From an uncultured Gammaproteobacteria bacterium (lineage in GTDB: Bacteria; Pseudomonadota; Gammaproteobacteria; Pseudomonadales; Azotimanducaceae): a stretch of DNA of 64,000 bases. The stretch is taken from the NCBI GenBank assembly GCA_913045175.1, contig CAJWQG010000005.1:23078-87077 (forward strand), written 5' to 3'. The number at the start of each line of letters is the position of its first letter. Position 1 is the first letter of the stretch. Below the pieces are notes generated by a model. That model was given only the letters and a program-made list of their open reading frames with translations, made no database searches and was not told where the DNA came from. Position numbers and translations under genes: made by a program. This document shows positions 48,115 through 58,264 of this stretch, piece after piece.

Positions 48115-49169
48115 TGGTGGATTCTCATTACCGCTGGTTCGGCATGAACATATCACCCATCACCAGGCGCCGAATCGACAATTTCAAACGCAACCGCCGC
48201 GGCTACTGGTCAACCTGGGCCTTCCTGCTATTGTTCGTCATCAGCATGGCCGCGGAACTGGTCGCTAACGATAAACCATTACTGATTTCATTCGAGGACG
48301 AACTGTACTTCGCGACCTTCGTGTCCTATCCGGAAACAGAATTTGGCGGAGACTTTCAAACCGAAGCGGACTACCGTGACGAGTTCGTCGCGGAGCTTAT
48401 CAAGGAGGCAGGCTGGATGGTCTGGCCTCCCATACGTTTCAGCCACGACACGATAAACTACGAACTGTCAGTTCCCGCACCGGCACCGCCAAACGATGAG
48501 AACTGGCTAGGTACTGATGACCAGGGTCGAGATGTTCTGGCCCGGCTTATTTATGGTTTTCGCATCTCTGTATTGTTTGGCCTTGCCCTCACTATATTGA
48601 GTGCGGTCGTTGGCGTGAGCGTTGGTGCCATTCAAGGATTCTATGGGGGTCTGACGGATCTTATCGGTCAGCGTTTCATCGAAATCTGGTCTGGAATGCC
48701 AATACTTTATTTACTGATAATCGTTGCCAGCGTCATCACGCCAAACTTCTGGTGGTTACTGGGCCTGATGTTGTTGTTCTCATGGATGGGCTTCGTCGGC
48801 GTTGTTCGTGCCGAGTTTTTACGGGCACGCAATCTCGACTTTGTTCGTGCCGCAAGAGCACTCGGCACGCGCGATCGAACTTTAATCTGGCGCCATGTAC
48901 TCCCTAACGCCATGGTAGCAACGATTACCTTTATGCCTTTCACCTTGTCCGCTTCCATTACGACCCTGACATCTCTCGACTTTCTGGGATTCGGATTGCC
49001 CCCCGGATCCGCTTCCCTGGGCGAGCTACTCAATCAGGGTAAGTCCAACCTGCAAGCACCCTGGTTGGGTATTTCAGGATTTGTTGTCATCGCCCTCATG
49101 CTGAGTTTGCTGGTTTTTATAGGCGAAGCCACCCGGGATGCCTTCGACCCGCGCAAGGTATTTCGATAG
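48114..49169 (+). CDS. yejE: Peptide ABC transporter permease (YejE-like)
   Basis: NRRGYWSTWAFLLLFVISMAAELVANDKPLLI; NWLGTDDQGRDVLARLIYGFRISVLFG. Confidence 0.92.
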   Translation: MVDSHYRWFGMNISPITRRRIDNFKRNRRGYWSTWAFLLLFVISMAAELVANDKPLLISFEDELYFATFVSYPETEFGGDFQTEADYRDEFVAELIKEAGWMVWPPIRFSHDTINYELSVPAPAPPNDENWLGTDDQGRDVLARLIYGFRISVLFGLALTILSAVVGVSVGAIQGFYGGLTDLIGQRFIEIWSGMPILYLLIIVASVITPNFWWLLGLMLLFSWMGFVGVVRAEFLRARNLDFVRAARALGTRDRTLIWRHVLPNAMVATITFMPFTLSASITTLTSLDFLGFGLPPGSASLGELLNQGKSNLQAPWLGISGFVVIALMLSLLVFIGEATRDAFDPRKVFR

Positions 49170-49207
49170 GAACGGTTGTTACCCTAAGCCTGGCCCTTTG
49201 CGGTATT

Positions 49208-49229
49208 AATTCAAGCGCTTGCTTGAATT
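49208..49229. promoter_or_regulatory. 22-bp palindrome upstream of the TetR gene (candidate operator)
   Basis: AATTCAAGC-GCTT-GCTTGAATT, perfect 9-bp arms, about 49 bp before the TetR start. Confidence 0.7.
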
Positions 49230-49277
49230 TCATGATTGAGATATGTTTGTTATTTCCTTCTTAGAAAACAGTAACTT

Positions 49278-49928
49278 ATGGCCTCTCGCCAACCCATGGA
49301 GCAACCTGCCGAGACTGCAGATGCTCGCACACGGATACTTCAAGCCGCCTTGGAAGTCTTCGCGTCCAAAGGTTACGCTCAGGCGTCAACCCGTGAAATC
49401 TGCCAGCGCGCAGGGGCCAATGTTGCCGGAATCCACTACTACTTCGGTGACAAGGCCTCACTATATAAAGAGCTAATGCAAATCCCGGAGCATATGGTCC
49501 GTCCTCCCGAAATTCTGGATGAAACAGACACATCATTGGAGGCAGGTCTGCAAGCTTGGTACAGCCATGTCATGACCTTCGTACTCGAAACCTACGGAGG
49601 CAGCCACATGCGGCTGCTGTTTTTGCGCGAACAGGTCGATCCTTCTGGATTATTGGATGTGGATCGCGTGGGCATCATTGGGCTTTACCATGAACAGCTA
49701 GTGCGTTTTCTAAAACGTCATCTGGGTATTGAAGAAACGGATTCCGCACTGAATCAACTGGCGATTACCCTCGTGGGCATGGCAATGATGTTCTACGTGG
49801 AGCGCGCCGCAATCCGTCAGTTAACTCCCGGGTTAATGGAATCTGAGGCAGACCTTGAGGCAGTGGTCGAGCGAATGGTTTGCCATGCCATTGCGGCAGT
49901 TGAAGCAGAAAGGAAGCAGCGGGAATGA
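49278..49928 (+). CDS. TetR-family transcriptional regulator
   Basis: ARTRILQAALEVFASKGYAQASTREICQRAGANVAGIHYYFGDKASLYKELM. Confidence 0.92.
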   Translation: MASRQPMEQPAETADARTRILQAALEVFASKGYAQASTREICQRAGANVAGIHYYFGDKASLYKELMQIPEHMVRPPEILDETDTSLEAGLQAWYSHVMTFVLETYGGSHMRLLFLREQVDPSGLLDVDRVGIIGLYHEQLVRFLKRHLGIEETDSALNQLAITLVGMAMMFYVERAAIRQLTPGLMESEADLEAVVERMVCHAIAAVEAERKQRE

Positions 49929-51064
49929 AAGCGAGATTTCTGAATCCTTTAACGCTGGTGCTGGTCGTTGTGGTCATCGCAGTTTTGGTGACGGTCGTTC
50001 CCGGCAGCGCCGACGAAGAAGGTAACAGCGGTAACGAACCGTCCGCCGCTACCGCGCTAACCGTTTCTCTGGTAGAACCAAAAAATGTGGTGTGGCCAGA
50101 GATAATCAAGGCCAGTGGCGCAATTGCCGCCTGGCAGGAAGCAAAGATAAGCGCCGAAATCTCCGGTGCCGCATTAACCGAAGTGCTAGTCGATGTTGGT
50201 GACAACGTTCAATCAGGAGATATTCTGGCGCGATTTGACAGCGCTCCGGCACGAGCTCAACTTGCTCAGCAGCGTGCCTTACTTGATGAAGCGAAAGCTC
50301 ACCTAGCAGAAGCAAAAGGCGCGGCCAAACGAGCACAACAACTTGATGCCCGGGACGCATTAAGTGAACAAGAATCTATCAGAGCGAAAACCAAAGAGCA
50401 GGCGGCACGGGCGCAGGTCCAACTCGCCCAGGCAAGGCTCGACGCACAACAGCTCTCCCTCGACAAAACCCAGGTTGTCGCGCCAGACTCTGGCGTTATC
50501 ACCGCGCGCAATGCGACCCTGGGCGCGGTTGGAACACCTGGTGCAGAACTATTCCGGTTGCTACGACAAAATCGTCTCGAGTGGCACCCAGAACTGACTG
50601 CCGAATCGCTGGTCAACGTCAGCCCGAGTGATACGGCTGAGATTCAACTGCCCCGCGGTATGTTGCTGACCGGCAAGGTCCGCCAAATTGCACCGATGTT
50701 AGATGCCGGGACACGTACAGGAATCGTTTTCGTCGCACTTGATGCCGCAACCACCAACCATGCACGGGCCGGCATGTTTGCGTCCGGAACAATCAATGTT
50801 GGTGAGCGCCCTGCGCTCGCGCTACCTACTTCCAGCATCGTGCACCGTGATGGCTACGAGTATATTTTTCTGGTGGACCGTGAGGGTGGACGGACCACGG
50901 AGCAGAAGGTGACAACGGGTCGACGTTTCTCGGAGTGGATCGAAATCATCGAAGGCGTTACACCGGGCACTTATGTCGTACGAAGCGGCGGCGCATTTCT
51001 GACCGATGGCGATCAGGTGAAGATCGTCGATTGGCCAATGAATGACTTGGGCGGTGCAGAGTGA
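49925..51064 (+). CDS. RND efflux periplasmic adaptor subunit
   Basis: GAIAAWQEAKISAEISGAALTEVLVDVGDNVQSGDILARFDSAPARAQLAQQRALLDEAKAHLAEAKG. Confidence 0.9.
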   Translation: MKARFLNPLTLVLVVVVIAVLVTVVPGSADEEGNSGNEPSAATALTVSLVEPKNVVWPEIIKASGAIAAWQEAKISAEISGAALTEVLVDVGDNVQSGDILARFDSAPARAQLAQQRALLDEAKAHLAEAKGAAKRAQQLDARDALSEQESIRAKTKEQAARAQVQLAQARLDAQQLSLDKTQVVAPDSGVITARNATLGAVGTPGAELFRLLRQNRLEWHPELTAESLVNVSPSDTAEIQLPRGMLLTGKVRQIAPMLDAGTRTGIVFVALDAATTNHARAGMFASGTINVGERPALALPTSSIVHRDGYEYIFLVDREGGRTTEQKVTTGRRFSEWIEIIEGVTPGTYVVRSGGAFLTDGDQVKIVDWPMNDLGGAE

Positions 51065-54000
51065 ACGTCGCCACCTGGGCTATCCGCGAACCCATTCCTC
51101 CCATCGTGCTTTTTCTTGTATTCACGCTGGCTGGCATCCTGGCGTTTGATCGCTTAACGATCAAGGAGTACCCGGATACCGAGTTTCCCGCAATATCCGT
51201 TACTGCCGCATTGGAAGGTGCCTCCCCGTCTCAGTTGGAGACCGAAGTCACACGGAAAGTTGAAAACGCCATCGCCGGTATCGAAGGCATCGAAAGTCTG
51301 ACCTCAACGGTCACCGAGGGCGTCTCTTTAACCATGATCGAGTTTGTCCTGGAAAGAGATCAGTCTGCCGCACTGGACGATGTCCGCGCGGCCGTTACCA
51401 ACATACGTAGCGATCTGCCGCGAGACCTGGAACCACCGATTGTCAATGACATAGACTTTGCCAGCGCGCCGATTCTCACCTATACCGTGGCATCGGAAAC
51501 GATGGATGAAGGGGCGCTGTCCTGGTTTATCGACGATGCAATAACTCGAAGGCTAACAGCCATCCCTGGTGTAGTTGCCGTCAATCGCCTGGGTGGAGTC
51601 CAGCGAGAGGTTCTCGTGGAGCTGGACCCTGTAAAGCTCGCCTCACTTGAACTTACCGCCGTCGATGTTTCCAGGCAGTTGCGTCTTGCGCAACGGCAGC
51701 TATCGGGAGGTCGCGGTGAGATCGGCGATGCACGTCAATCCCTTAGAACCATCGCAACTGTCGCCAATGTAAAGGAACTGGAAGCTTTCGACATCGCGTT
51801 ACCCGGAGGGCGTCACTTTCGCCTGGATCAAATCGGCACCATCTCTGACACCGTAGCCGACCGGGGCCAAAGAGCTCTACTCAACGGTCGACAGGTGGTC
51901 GCCTTTCAAATTCAGCGTTCTAAGGATTCAAACGAAGTCACTCTGGGTCGAGATGTCGCTGAAGTTATCGCTGAAATGGACCGGGCAGACAATGTTGAAT
52001 TTGCGCTGGTTATCAACCGGGTGAAACGAATTGCGGATGACTTCGATGCATCCATGGTCATGTTATTCGAAGGTGCCTTTCTGGCAATGTTGGTGGTATG
52101 GCTCTTTCTTCGCGACTGGCGCGCCACGTTAATCTCGGCGCTTGCTCTACCCTTGTCGGTCATCCCTACTTTCGCGATGATTTACTGGTTGGGATTCTCA
52201 CTCAATATCATCACAACCTTGGCCCTGACGCTGGTCATCGGCCTTCTGGTCGACGACACTATCGTCGAGGTGGAAAACATCGTCCGGCATTTGCGGGAAG
52301 GGAAATCCTCCATCAAAGCAGCGATGGATGCAGCGACGGAGATCGGACTCGCAGTGGTCACCACCACCATGACGCTGGTCGCCGTATTCCTGCCAACGGC
52401 GTTCATGGGAGGAATGGCCGGCCAATTCTTCAAAGAATTTGGCTGGACCGCGGCAACCGCAGTGCTCGCTTCTCTGGCGGTTGCCCGCCTCATTACGCCC
52501 ATGCTCTGTGCACGTTTTCTTCAGTCTCATCCCCAGTCACCACCTAGCTGGATCATGGACACTTACCTGGATATTGCGCGTCTGGCGTTAAAGCATCGCC
52601 TCATTACGTCTCTGTGCGCTGCACTATTCTTTGTTGGCTCAATTCTCGCGTTGAACAGCCTGCCCCGTGAATTTGTTCCCGCATCCGACAACTCCAGTAC
52701 CCAGGTTATCGTCGAGCTCGCCCCGGGAACACCACTATCCACAACCAACGCTATCGCAGAACTGGTGCGGCAAAAGATTTCGGTTATTCCGGAGATAACC
52801 AATATCTTCACGACGGTCGGCACCGGCAACTCAGACAAACATCGAGGGCCCGGTGTTTCGGATCTTCGTAATGCGAACCTGACCATCGATCTACCACCGG
52901 TAGGCCAGCGAGAAAGGTCTCAGGCTGAGATCGAAGTGGAGATTAGGTCCATTTTAGGCAACGTGCCCGGCGCACGTTTTCAGGTTGGATCCCGCCAAAC
53001 CGGAGAGATACTTCTGATAAACCTGACATCCGAGGACGCTCAGCTTCTGCATCAGACCGCACAAAACGCGATGACAGAGCTACGAGGTGTTCCTGGCCTC
53101 GGCAACGTCATTTCAAATGCCAGTCTGTTGCGCCCGGAGATATTCATCAGACCAAATATGGCACGCGCTGCGGAACTAGGTGTGACCGCATCAGCCATAG
53201 GTGAGACGGTGCAGGTAGCCACCGCTGGCGACTACAGCGCGGCGCTCGCCCAAATGAACCTGCCACAAAGGCAGGTGGATATTCGGGTGCAGTTACCGCT
53301 ATCCACACGACAAGATCTAGCAGCAATTGAGCAGCTACGTGTACCGGGAGCCCATGGCCTTGTTCCACTCGCCGCTATTGCAGAAGTTAGTATGGGCAGT
53401 GGTCCTGCACAGATTTCCCGGTTTGACCGTTCACGTAACATCCGAATCGAGGTCGAGTTGGGCAATCTGTTACTAGGCGATGCAAACGCACTCGTGCGAG
53501 AACTGCCATCGCTTAAACGATTACCGCTAGGTGTATCCTGGGTGGACACCGGCGACTCCAAGATGATGAACGACATGTTCAGCTCATTCGGGGTTGCGAT
53601 GGTAACGGGGCTCATCTGCGTATTCATGGTCCTGGTGCTGTTATTCAAAGATTTCATGCAACCGATCACAATACTGGCTGCGCTTCCGCTAACAATCGGC
53701 GGCGCCGTGTTCGCCCTCTTTATAGTCGATGCTTCTTTTTCCCTACCTGCAGTCATTGGTCTGCTGATGCTGATGGGGATCGCCACAAAAAATTCTATTC
53801 TGCTAGTGGACTACGCAGTTGTTGCCATGCGCAACGGCATGGATGTGCATGATGCTTTACTGGATGCCTGTGCTAAAAGGGCACGCCCAATCGTGATGAC
53901 CACGCTGGCGATGACCGCCGGCATGTTGCCGGTAGCAATGGGTGTTCATGAAGGGTCAAGCTTCCGCATGCCAATGGGTATCGTGGTTATCGGCGGTCTG

Positions 54001-54120
54001 TTGACGTCGACAGTATTAAGCCTGATCGTTGTGCCCGTGGTGTTCACCTACGTGCTTCAGGCCAAGGAATTACTCGCTCGGATTCTCCCGCACGGGCACG
54101 CTGTGGAAACCGCTTCCTGA
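51061..54120 (+). CDS. RND efflux permease
   Basis: 1019 aa; AIREPIPPIVLFLVFTLAGI, ALPLSVIPTFAMIYWLGFSLNIITTLALTLVIGLLVDDTIVEVENIVRH. Confidence 0.95.
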   Translation: MNVATWAIREPIPPIVLFLVFTLAGILAFDRLTIKEYPDTEFPAISVTAALEGASPSQLETEVTRKVENAIAGIEGIESLTSTVTEGVSLTMIEFVLERDQSAALDDVRAAVTNIRSDLPRDLEPPIVNDIDFASAPILTYTVASETMDEGALSWFIDDAITRRLTAIPGVVAVNRLGGVQREVLVELDPVKLASLELTAVDVSRQLRLAQRQLSGGRGEIGDARQSLRTIATVANVKELEAFDIALPGGRHFRLDQIGTISDTVADRGQRALLNGRQVVAFQIQRSKDSNEVTLGRDVAEVIAEMDRADNVEFALVINRVKRIADDFDASMVMLFEGAFLAMLVVWLFLRDWRATLISALALPLSVIPTFAMIYWLGFSLNIITTLALTLVIGLLVDDTIVEVENIVRHLREGKSSIKAAMDAATEIGLAVVTTTMTLVAVFLPTAFMGGMAGQFFKEFGWTAATAVLASLAVARLITPMLCARFLQSHPQSPPSWIMDTYLDIARLALKHRLITSLCAALFFVGSILALNSLPREFVPASDNSSTQVIVELAPGTPLSTTNAIAELVRQKISVIPEITNIFTTVGTGNSDKHRGPGVSDLRNANLTIDLPPVGQRERSQAEIEVEIRSILGNVPGARFQVGSRQTGEILLINLTSEDAQLLHQTAQNAMTELRGVPGLGNVISNASLLRPEIFIRPNMARAAELGVTASAIGETVQVATAGDYSAALAQMNLPQRQVDIRVQLPLSTRQDLAAIEQLRVPGAHGLVPLAAIAEVSMGSGPAQISRFDRSRNIRIEVELGNLLLGDANALVRELPSLKRLPLGVSWVDTGDSKMMNDMFSSFGVAMVTGLICVFMVLVLLFKDFMQPITILAALPLTIGGAVFALFIVDASFSLPAVIGLLMLMGIATKNSILLVDYAVVAMRNGMDVHDALLDACAKRARPIVMTTLAMTAGMLPVAMGVHEGSSFRMPMGIVVIGGLLTSTVLSLIVVPVVFTYVLQAKELLARILPHGHAVETAS

Positions 54121-54125
54121 CAGCA

Positions 54126-56153
54126 TTAATCGTCCGGCGCGATAATACCCACATAACGCCGGTAGTGACCGTCGGCAGTATTCATCAGTTCGGCATGTGT
54201 ACCCTGCTCTCTGATCTCGCCATCTTCCAGGAACACAATCTTGTCCGCTCGCTGAATAGTAGACAGGCGATGCGCCACAACGATTAGCAAGCGCTCTCGA
54301 GCGATCTGCTCAAGCGACTCGAACAACAGATTTTCGGACTCGGGGTCCAGGGCCGCAGTAGGTTCATCAAGAATCAGTATTTTCGCGTCCCGGATTAGGC
54401 CACGGGCAATACAAAGCCTTTGCTGTTGACCCACTGACAAGGTATTACCGGAGCGTCCAAGCACAGTATCTATACCATCAGGCATCTCATCGATAAATGA
54501 CATACAGCCCGCCATTGTTAACGCCTCTACTATTTCCTCGTCAGTTGCCTGTGGTTTGGCGAGCCGCAGGTTGTCGCGAATGCTCTCTGCAAGTAACAAG
54601 TGCTCCTGAAACACGTACGCTATATGACTACGTACGCTATCAATATCGAGATCTGACACGTCTTTACCATCTATACGCACGTGACCGTGGGTTGGCTTCA
54701 AAAATCCAGGAAGCAAATACGCAAGGCTGGTTTTACCCGCTCCGGAAGGCCCGACCAGGGCAACCGTTTGACCTACCGGTAAATCCAGCGTGATGTCGGT
54801 CAGCGCCCGCCTGCCATCTGGATAACCATAATCGACATGATCGATCTCCACTCCCCTGGCGATCGTCTCAAGCTGGCCTCCACCAGAGTGGTCATCATCG
54901 GATTCGTAATCTATAAAGAAGAATATACGACGCGCTGGCGCCATTTTGGTCTGTACGGCTAACCAGAAGCCACCGAGCTCAATGGCACCGCCAGCAATTC
55001 CCCAAAAAATGATAAAGATAACCCCAAAGTCTCCAGCTGACATGTCCCCCTTAATAATACTGTTGGTAACCATGACGAAAACAATCCCGCAGACGCTAAG
55101 CACAGCAATAGCCGCGCCTATGAAGAGTGCCCCACCCACAAGCAACGATGCTCGCTCCCGAAAATATGATTCCAGACTACGCACCGCAAACTTCTCAGTT
55201 TCCTGCTGCATGCCCCCCAAACTTTGCACCGCGTCGATATTGTCAAAGATCTCTTCCATTGCATTCGTCGTTGCCGACCCTGCCGAGCGTTTGGTCTGAT
55301 TGATGCGACGCATTAGTTTCGCCGCCGGAAATGTAAGGATGAATACAAGCGGCAGGACGCTCCAAGCAATCCAGACTATCTCCTCTGCCGAGACGCTGTA
55401 AGAGTATCCGATCAAATACATACTGATGAACGACCCCAGCAAAGCGTAAAAAATATGGAACGTCGAGTCCGTTACCGCAAGCGGAATATTTGAAGTGTCG
55501 TACAACACACGATAGATGGAATCGCCTGTACGCTTTTCCGATAAAACGGCCATGGGTAATCGAGTGAGTCGCGCAAAAAGTCTGGTTCTAACATTGTCCG
55601 CCAATCGCTGGCTTAATCGCACGGTGACCCAATACTCAATCACCCCCAGTATTCCGCCGCTCTCGGTATGACCATTACTGATCTTATTCTCAGCGGCACT
55701 GGCTTCATCCTGCCCCGTAAGCGTGTGGCCATACGTGCCCGAATAAAGTTCTGCACCTGTTCGGGCACCAATAAATATCAAGCCGATGAAATAGCCAGCC
55801 GTAATAGTGAACATGATTTCCAACGGAGACATACCTTCCAGGAAGTTTATTATTGGATGCATGAAAGGCGGATATGGGTTCTCGTTCTCGCTGAAGGACT
55901 TCTGCAACAAAACATTGTCGATAATGATTTTGGCTAACCAGGGGAGTAACAAGCCGGGCAGAAAGGCGCACAGACGCAATAGAAATTTAGCCGTAAACAA
56001 CCAACTTACTGCATACAGCAGCTTAAGACAGCGAACAAGCAACACAAAAGATTCACGGGAAGATATTTCTGTCTCGACGTCGATACGATCATCATGATGA
56101 TGTTCGCCGATGAACTTGTCGACAACGCCTTCTTCGGTGACGTTTTCACTCAT
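54126..56153 (-). CDS. ABC exporter half-transporter (TMD-NBD)
   Basis: GPSGAGKTSLAYLLPGFLKP, LSVGQQQRLCIARGLIRDAKILILDEPTAALDPESE, VVAHRLSTIQRAD. Confidence 0.92.
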   Translation of the reverse strand: MSENVTEEGVVDKFIGEHHHDDRIDVETEISSRESFVLLVRCLKLLYAVSWLFTAKFLLRLCAFLPGLLLPWLAKIIIDNVLLQKSFSENENPYPPFMHPIINFLEGMSPLEIMFTITAGYFIGLIFIGARTGAELYSGTYGHTLTGQDEASAAENKISNGHTESGGILGVIEYWVTVRLSQRLADNVRTRLFARLTRLPMAVLSEKRTGDSIYRVLYDTSNIPLAVTDSTFHIFYALLGSFISMYLIGYSYSVSAEEIVWIAWSVLPLVFILTFPAAKLMRRINQTKRSAGSATTNAMEEIFDNIDAVQSLGGMQQETEKFAVRSLESYFRERASLLVGGALFIGAAIAVLSVCGIVFVMVTNSIIKGDMSAGDFGVIFIIFWGIAGGAIELGGFWLAVQTKMAPARRIFFFIDYESDDDHSGGGQLETIARGVEIDHVDYGYPDGRRALTDITLDLPVGQTVALVGPSGAGKTSLAYLLPGFLKPTHGHVRIDGKDVSDLDIDSVRSHIAYVFQEHLLLAESIRDNLRLAKPQATDEEIVEALTMAGCMSFIDEMPDGIDTVLGRSGNTLSVGQQQRLCIARGLIRDAKILILDEPTAALDPESENLLFESLEQIARERLLIVVAHRLSTIQRADKIVFLEDGEIREQGTHAELMNTADGHYRRYVGIIAPDD

Positions 56154-58110
56154 GATCTTGACTCACGAGTAACTGCGCCGACGCCTGACTGGCAGCTACA
56201 AATTCCGCATACCGACCGTCATTTTCCACCAGGTTGTCATGGCTTCCTGCCTCTATTACTTTGCCATGCTCTAGAAATACAATCTGGTCTGCATTGCGGA
56301 TCGTGGGTAGTCGATGGGTAATGAGAAAAACAATCTTGTCGGTTCCCCACTCACCGAGGTTTCGCATAACGGCGAGTTCCGTTTCCGCATCCAGAGAAGC
56401 AGTCGGCTCATCGAGAATCAGGATTGGCGTGTTTCGTACAATAGCGCGAGCGAGCGACACTCGCTGTCGCTGTCCTGTCGATAGTTTGCCTCCTCGCTCA
56501 CCCAGTTCTGTGTCGTATCCGGATTCCAACTCCGCGATAAACTGATCTGCACAGGCGATGCGTGCCGCCTCTTCAATCTCTTTACGTGACGCGTTCTTAG
56601 TGGCATAGCCAATATTGTCTGCGACGGTCCCAGCAAACAGAACGTTTTTCTGTAACGCGATCGCCGTATTGCTACGAATGTCGTCAATACGCAGATCGCG
56701 TAAGTCAGTATTATTTATAGAAACCTGTCCATCGTCGGGATCGTAAAGTCGAAGTAGCAGCGACATAAGAGTGGACTTCCCAGCACCACTGCTACCAACA
56801 ATGGCCGTTATGGAGCCTACTTCCGCGCGCAAATTGACGCCCGCTAAAACAGGTTGTTCTTGCTGGTAGGCATAGTACGCATCGCGCCACTCAACTGATT
56901 TGATTGTCGTTGGGAAGTCCAGCGGGTGCTCCGGGTCGACAATATCTGCTTCCAAATCGAGCAGATAAAACGCTCGCTCCAAACCGATAAACAGATCCTG
57001 CAACAATGCCCACCGAGTAATAAGGCTCCCAGCCGTGCCCATCGAACCCGCCAGCCGTCCCCTGAAGTCCTGAAACGCGCCCATATTCCATATCGCGTAG
57101 CCGATAATCGTTACCACGGCGGCGCCCATAAAGGTTTCCCTTTCCTCAAGAACCCACCCGACCACCAGGTACTCGGTTATAAGGAGAAGCACCGTGGCCG
57201 CCGTCGCAACGACCACGTTTAAAACAACAATTATCAGACGCAAAAATAGAGCAGCGTCCAACGCTCGCTGGGAATCCGCGTGAAACCTATCCAGGATTCT
57301 CCGTTCACCCTGATTCGCTTTTACTACCCGCAGGGCCTTCATGGTTTCCTGCAACCGCGAGGTAAGGTCGCTGTTCGCCACGCGGTTTTCTAATGCCCGA
57401 TATCTAATCAGGGGTGTTAACCAGGCGGTCAAAAAAATCATGGGGATGAATATGAAGATAACGGCAACCGCTACCCGAGGATCGAAAAACGCAACAAAGG
57501 CAAGCCCAATCAGGATGAAATAGATCCCTATAACGGGCCCTATAATTGCCTCCTGAACCAGACTCGTAATAGTGGAACTATCCTTGTAGATACGAAAAAT
57601 TGCGTCGCCAACTCGAGACTGGGAATGAAAATTGAGCGAAAGGTGTTCCGCTTTCGTCATCATTGCCACGCGCAGATTCTGATTAATCATCTGCCAGATC
57701 CAGATGTTGTAATAGGTCAACGCCGCACCCATGGGTATGAATAGCAGGCAAAGCATCACAATCCAGATCATAAAACGATCGCGTACGACCCCGCGTTGCT
57801 CCGGGGTCAACGTGTCCTTTAGATTGACGTTATCCTCAATATCACTACCGACATAAGAATCATCCAAAAATAGCACTGCCGCCTGAAGCGGCTGCAGTTT
57901 GTCACCCACCAGAATCTTGTTATTGAAAAGGTCAGTACCCACCAGACCTACCCCGGCAAGAACCAACGTCATAAACAGGGTGAATCCGCCAAGTATCAAA
58001 AGATGTTTGACCAATGGCCGCATAAAGGGCCACGCCTTAAGCGTTAACTGCCAAACGCGGCGCAAGCTTACCGGTGGTATTTCGGATAGATCAACTTCAG
58101 TCGAACTCAT
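56146..58110 (-). CDS. ABC exporter half-transporter (TMD-NBD), probable heterodimer partner
   Basis: GSSGAGKSTLMSLLLRLYDPDDG, LSTGQRQRVSLARAIVRNTPILILDEPTASLDAETE, LITHRLPTIRNAD; overlaps the downstream half-transporter by 8 nt. Confidence 0.92.
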   Translation of the reverse strand: MSSTEVDLSEIPPVSLRRVWQLTLKAWPFMRPLVKHLLILGGFTLFMTLVLAGVGLVGTDLFNNKILVGDKLQPLQAAVLFLDDSYVGSDIEDNVNLKDTLTPEQRGVVRDRFMIWIVMLCLLFIPMGAALTYYNIWIWQMINQNLRVAMMTKAEHLSLNFHSQSRVGDAIFRIYKDSSTITSLVQEAIIGPVIGIYFILIGLAFVAFFDPRVAVAVIFIFIPMIFLTAWLTPLIRYRALENRVANSDLTSRLQETMKALRVVKANQGERRILDRFHADSQRALDAALFLRLIIVVLNVVVATAATVLLLITEYLVVGWVLEERETFMGAAVVTIIGYAIWNMGAFQDFRGRLAGSMGTAGSLITRWALLQDLFIGLERAFYLLDLEADIVDPEHPLDFPTTIKSVEWRDAYYAYQQEQPVLAGVNLRAEVGSITAIVGSSGAGKSTLMSLLLRLYDPDDGQVSINNTDLRDLRIDDIRSNTAIALQKNVLFAGTVADNIGYATKNASRKEIEEAARIACADQFIAELESGYDTELGERGGKLSTGQRQRVSLARAIVRNTPILILDEPTASLDAETELAVMRNLGEWGTDKIVFLITHRLPTIRNADQIVFLEHGKVIEAGSHDNLVENDGRYAEFVAASQASAQLLVSQDHE

Positions 58111-58264
58111 GATCTTTTTGTTACTAGGACAGGGAAAAGACGCGCACTTTAGCATGATTCCAAGGGCATAACTGTGAGGACTAAGTCAAAAAAACACCCT
58201 GCCCACGCCCCTAGGAACTAAAGTCCCCTTATGACAAAATCGGTGTTTTTATCAGGGGAGTACC

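Noticed and set aside
53232-53786. 184-aa minus-strand ORF opposite the RND permease
   Set aside because: Shadow of the RND coding frame; no domain pattern.
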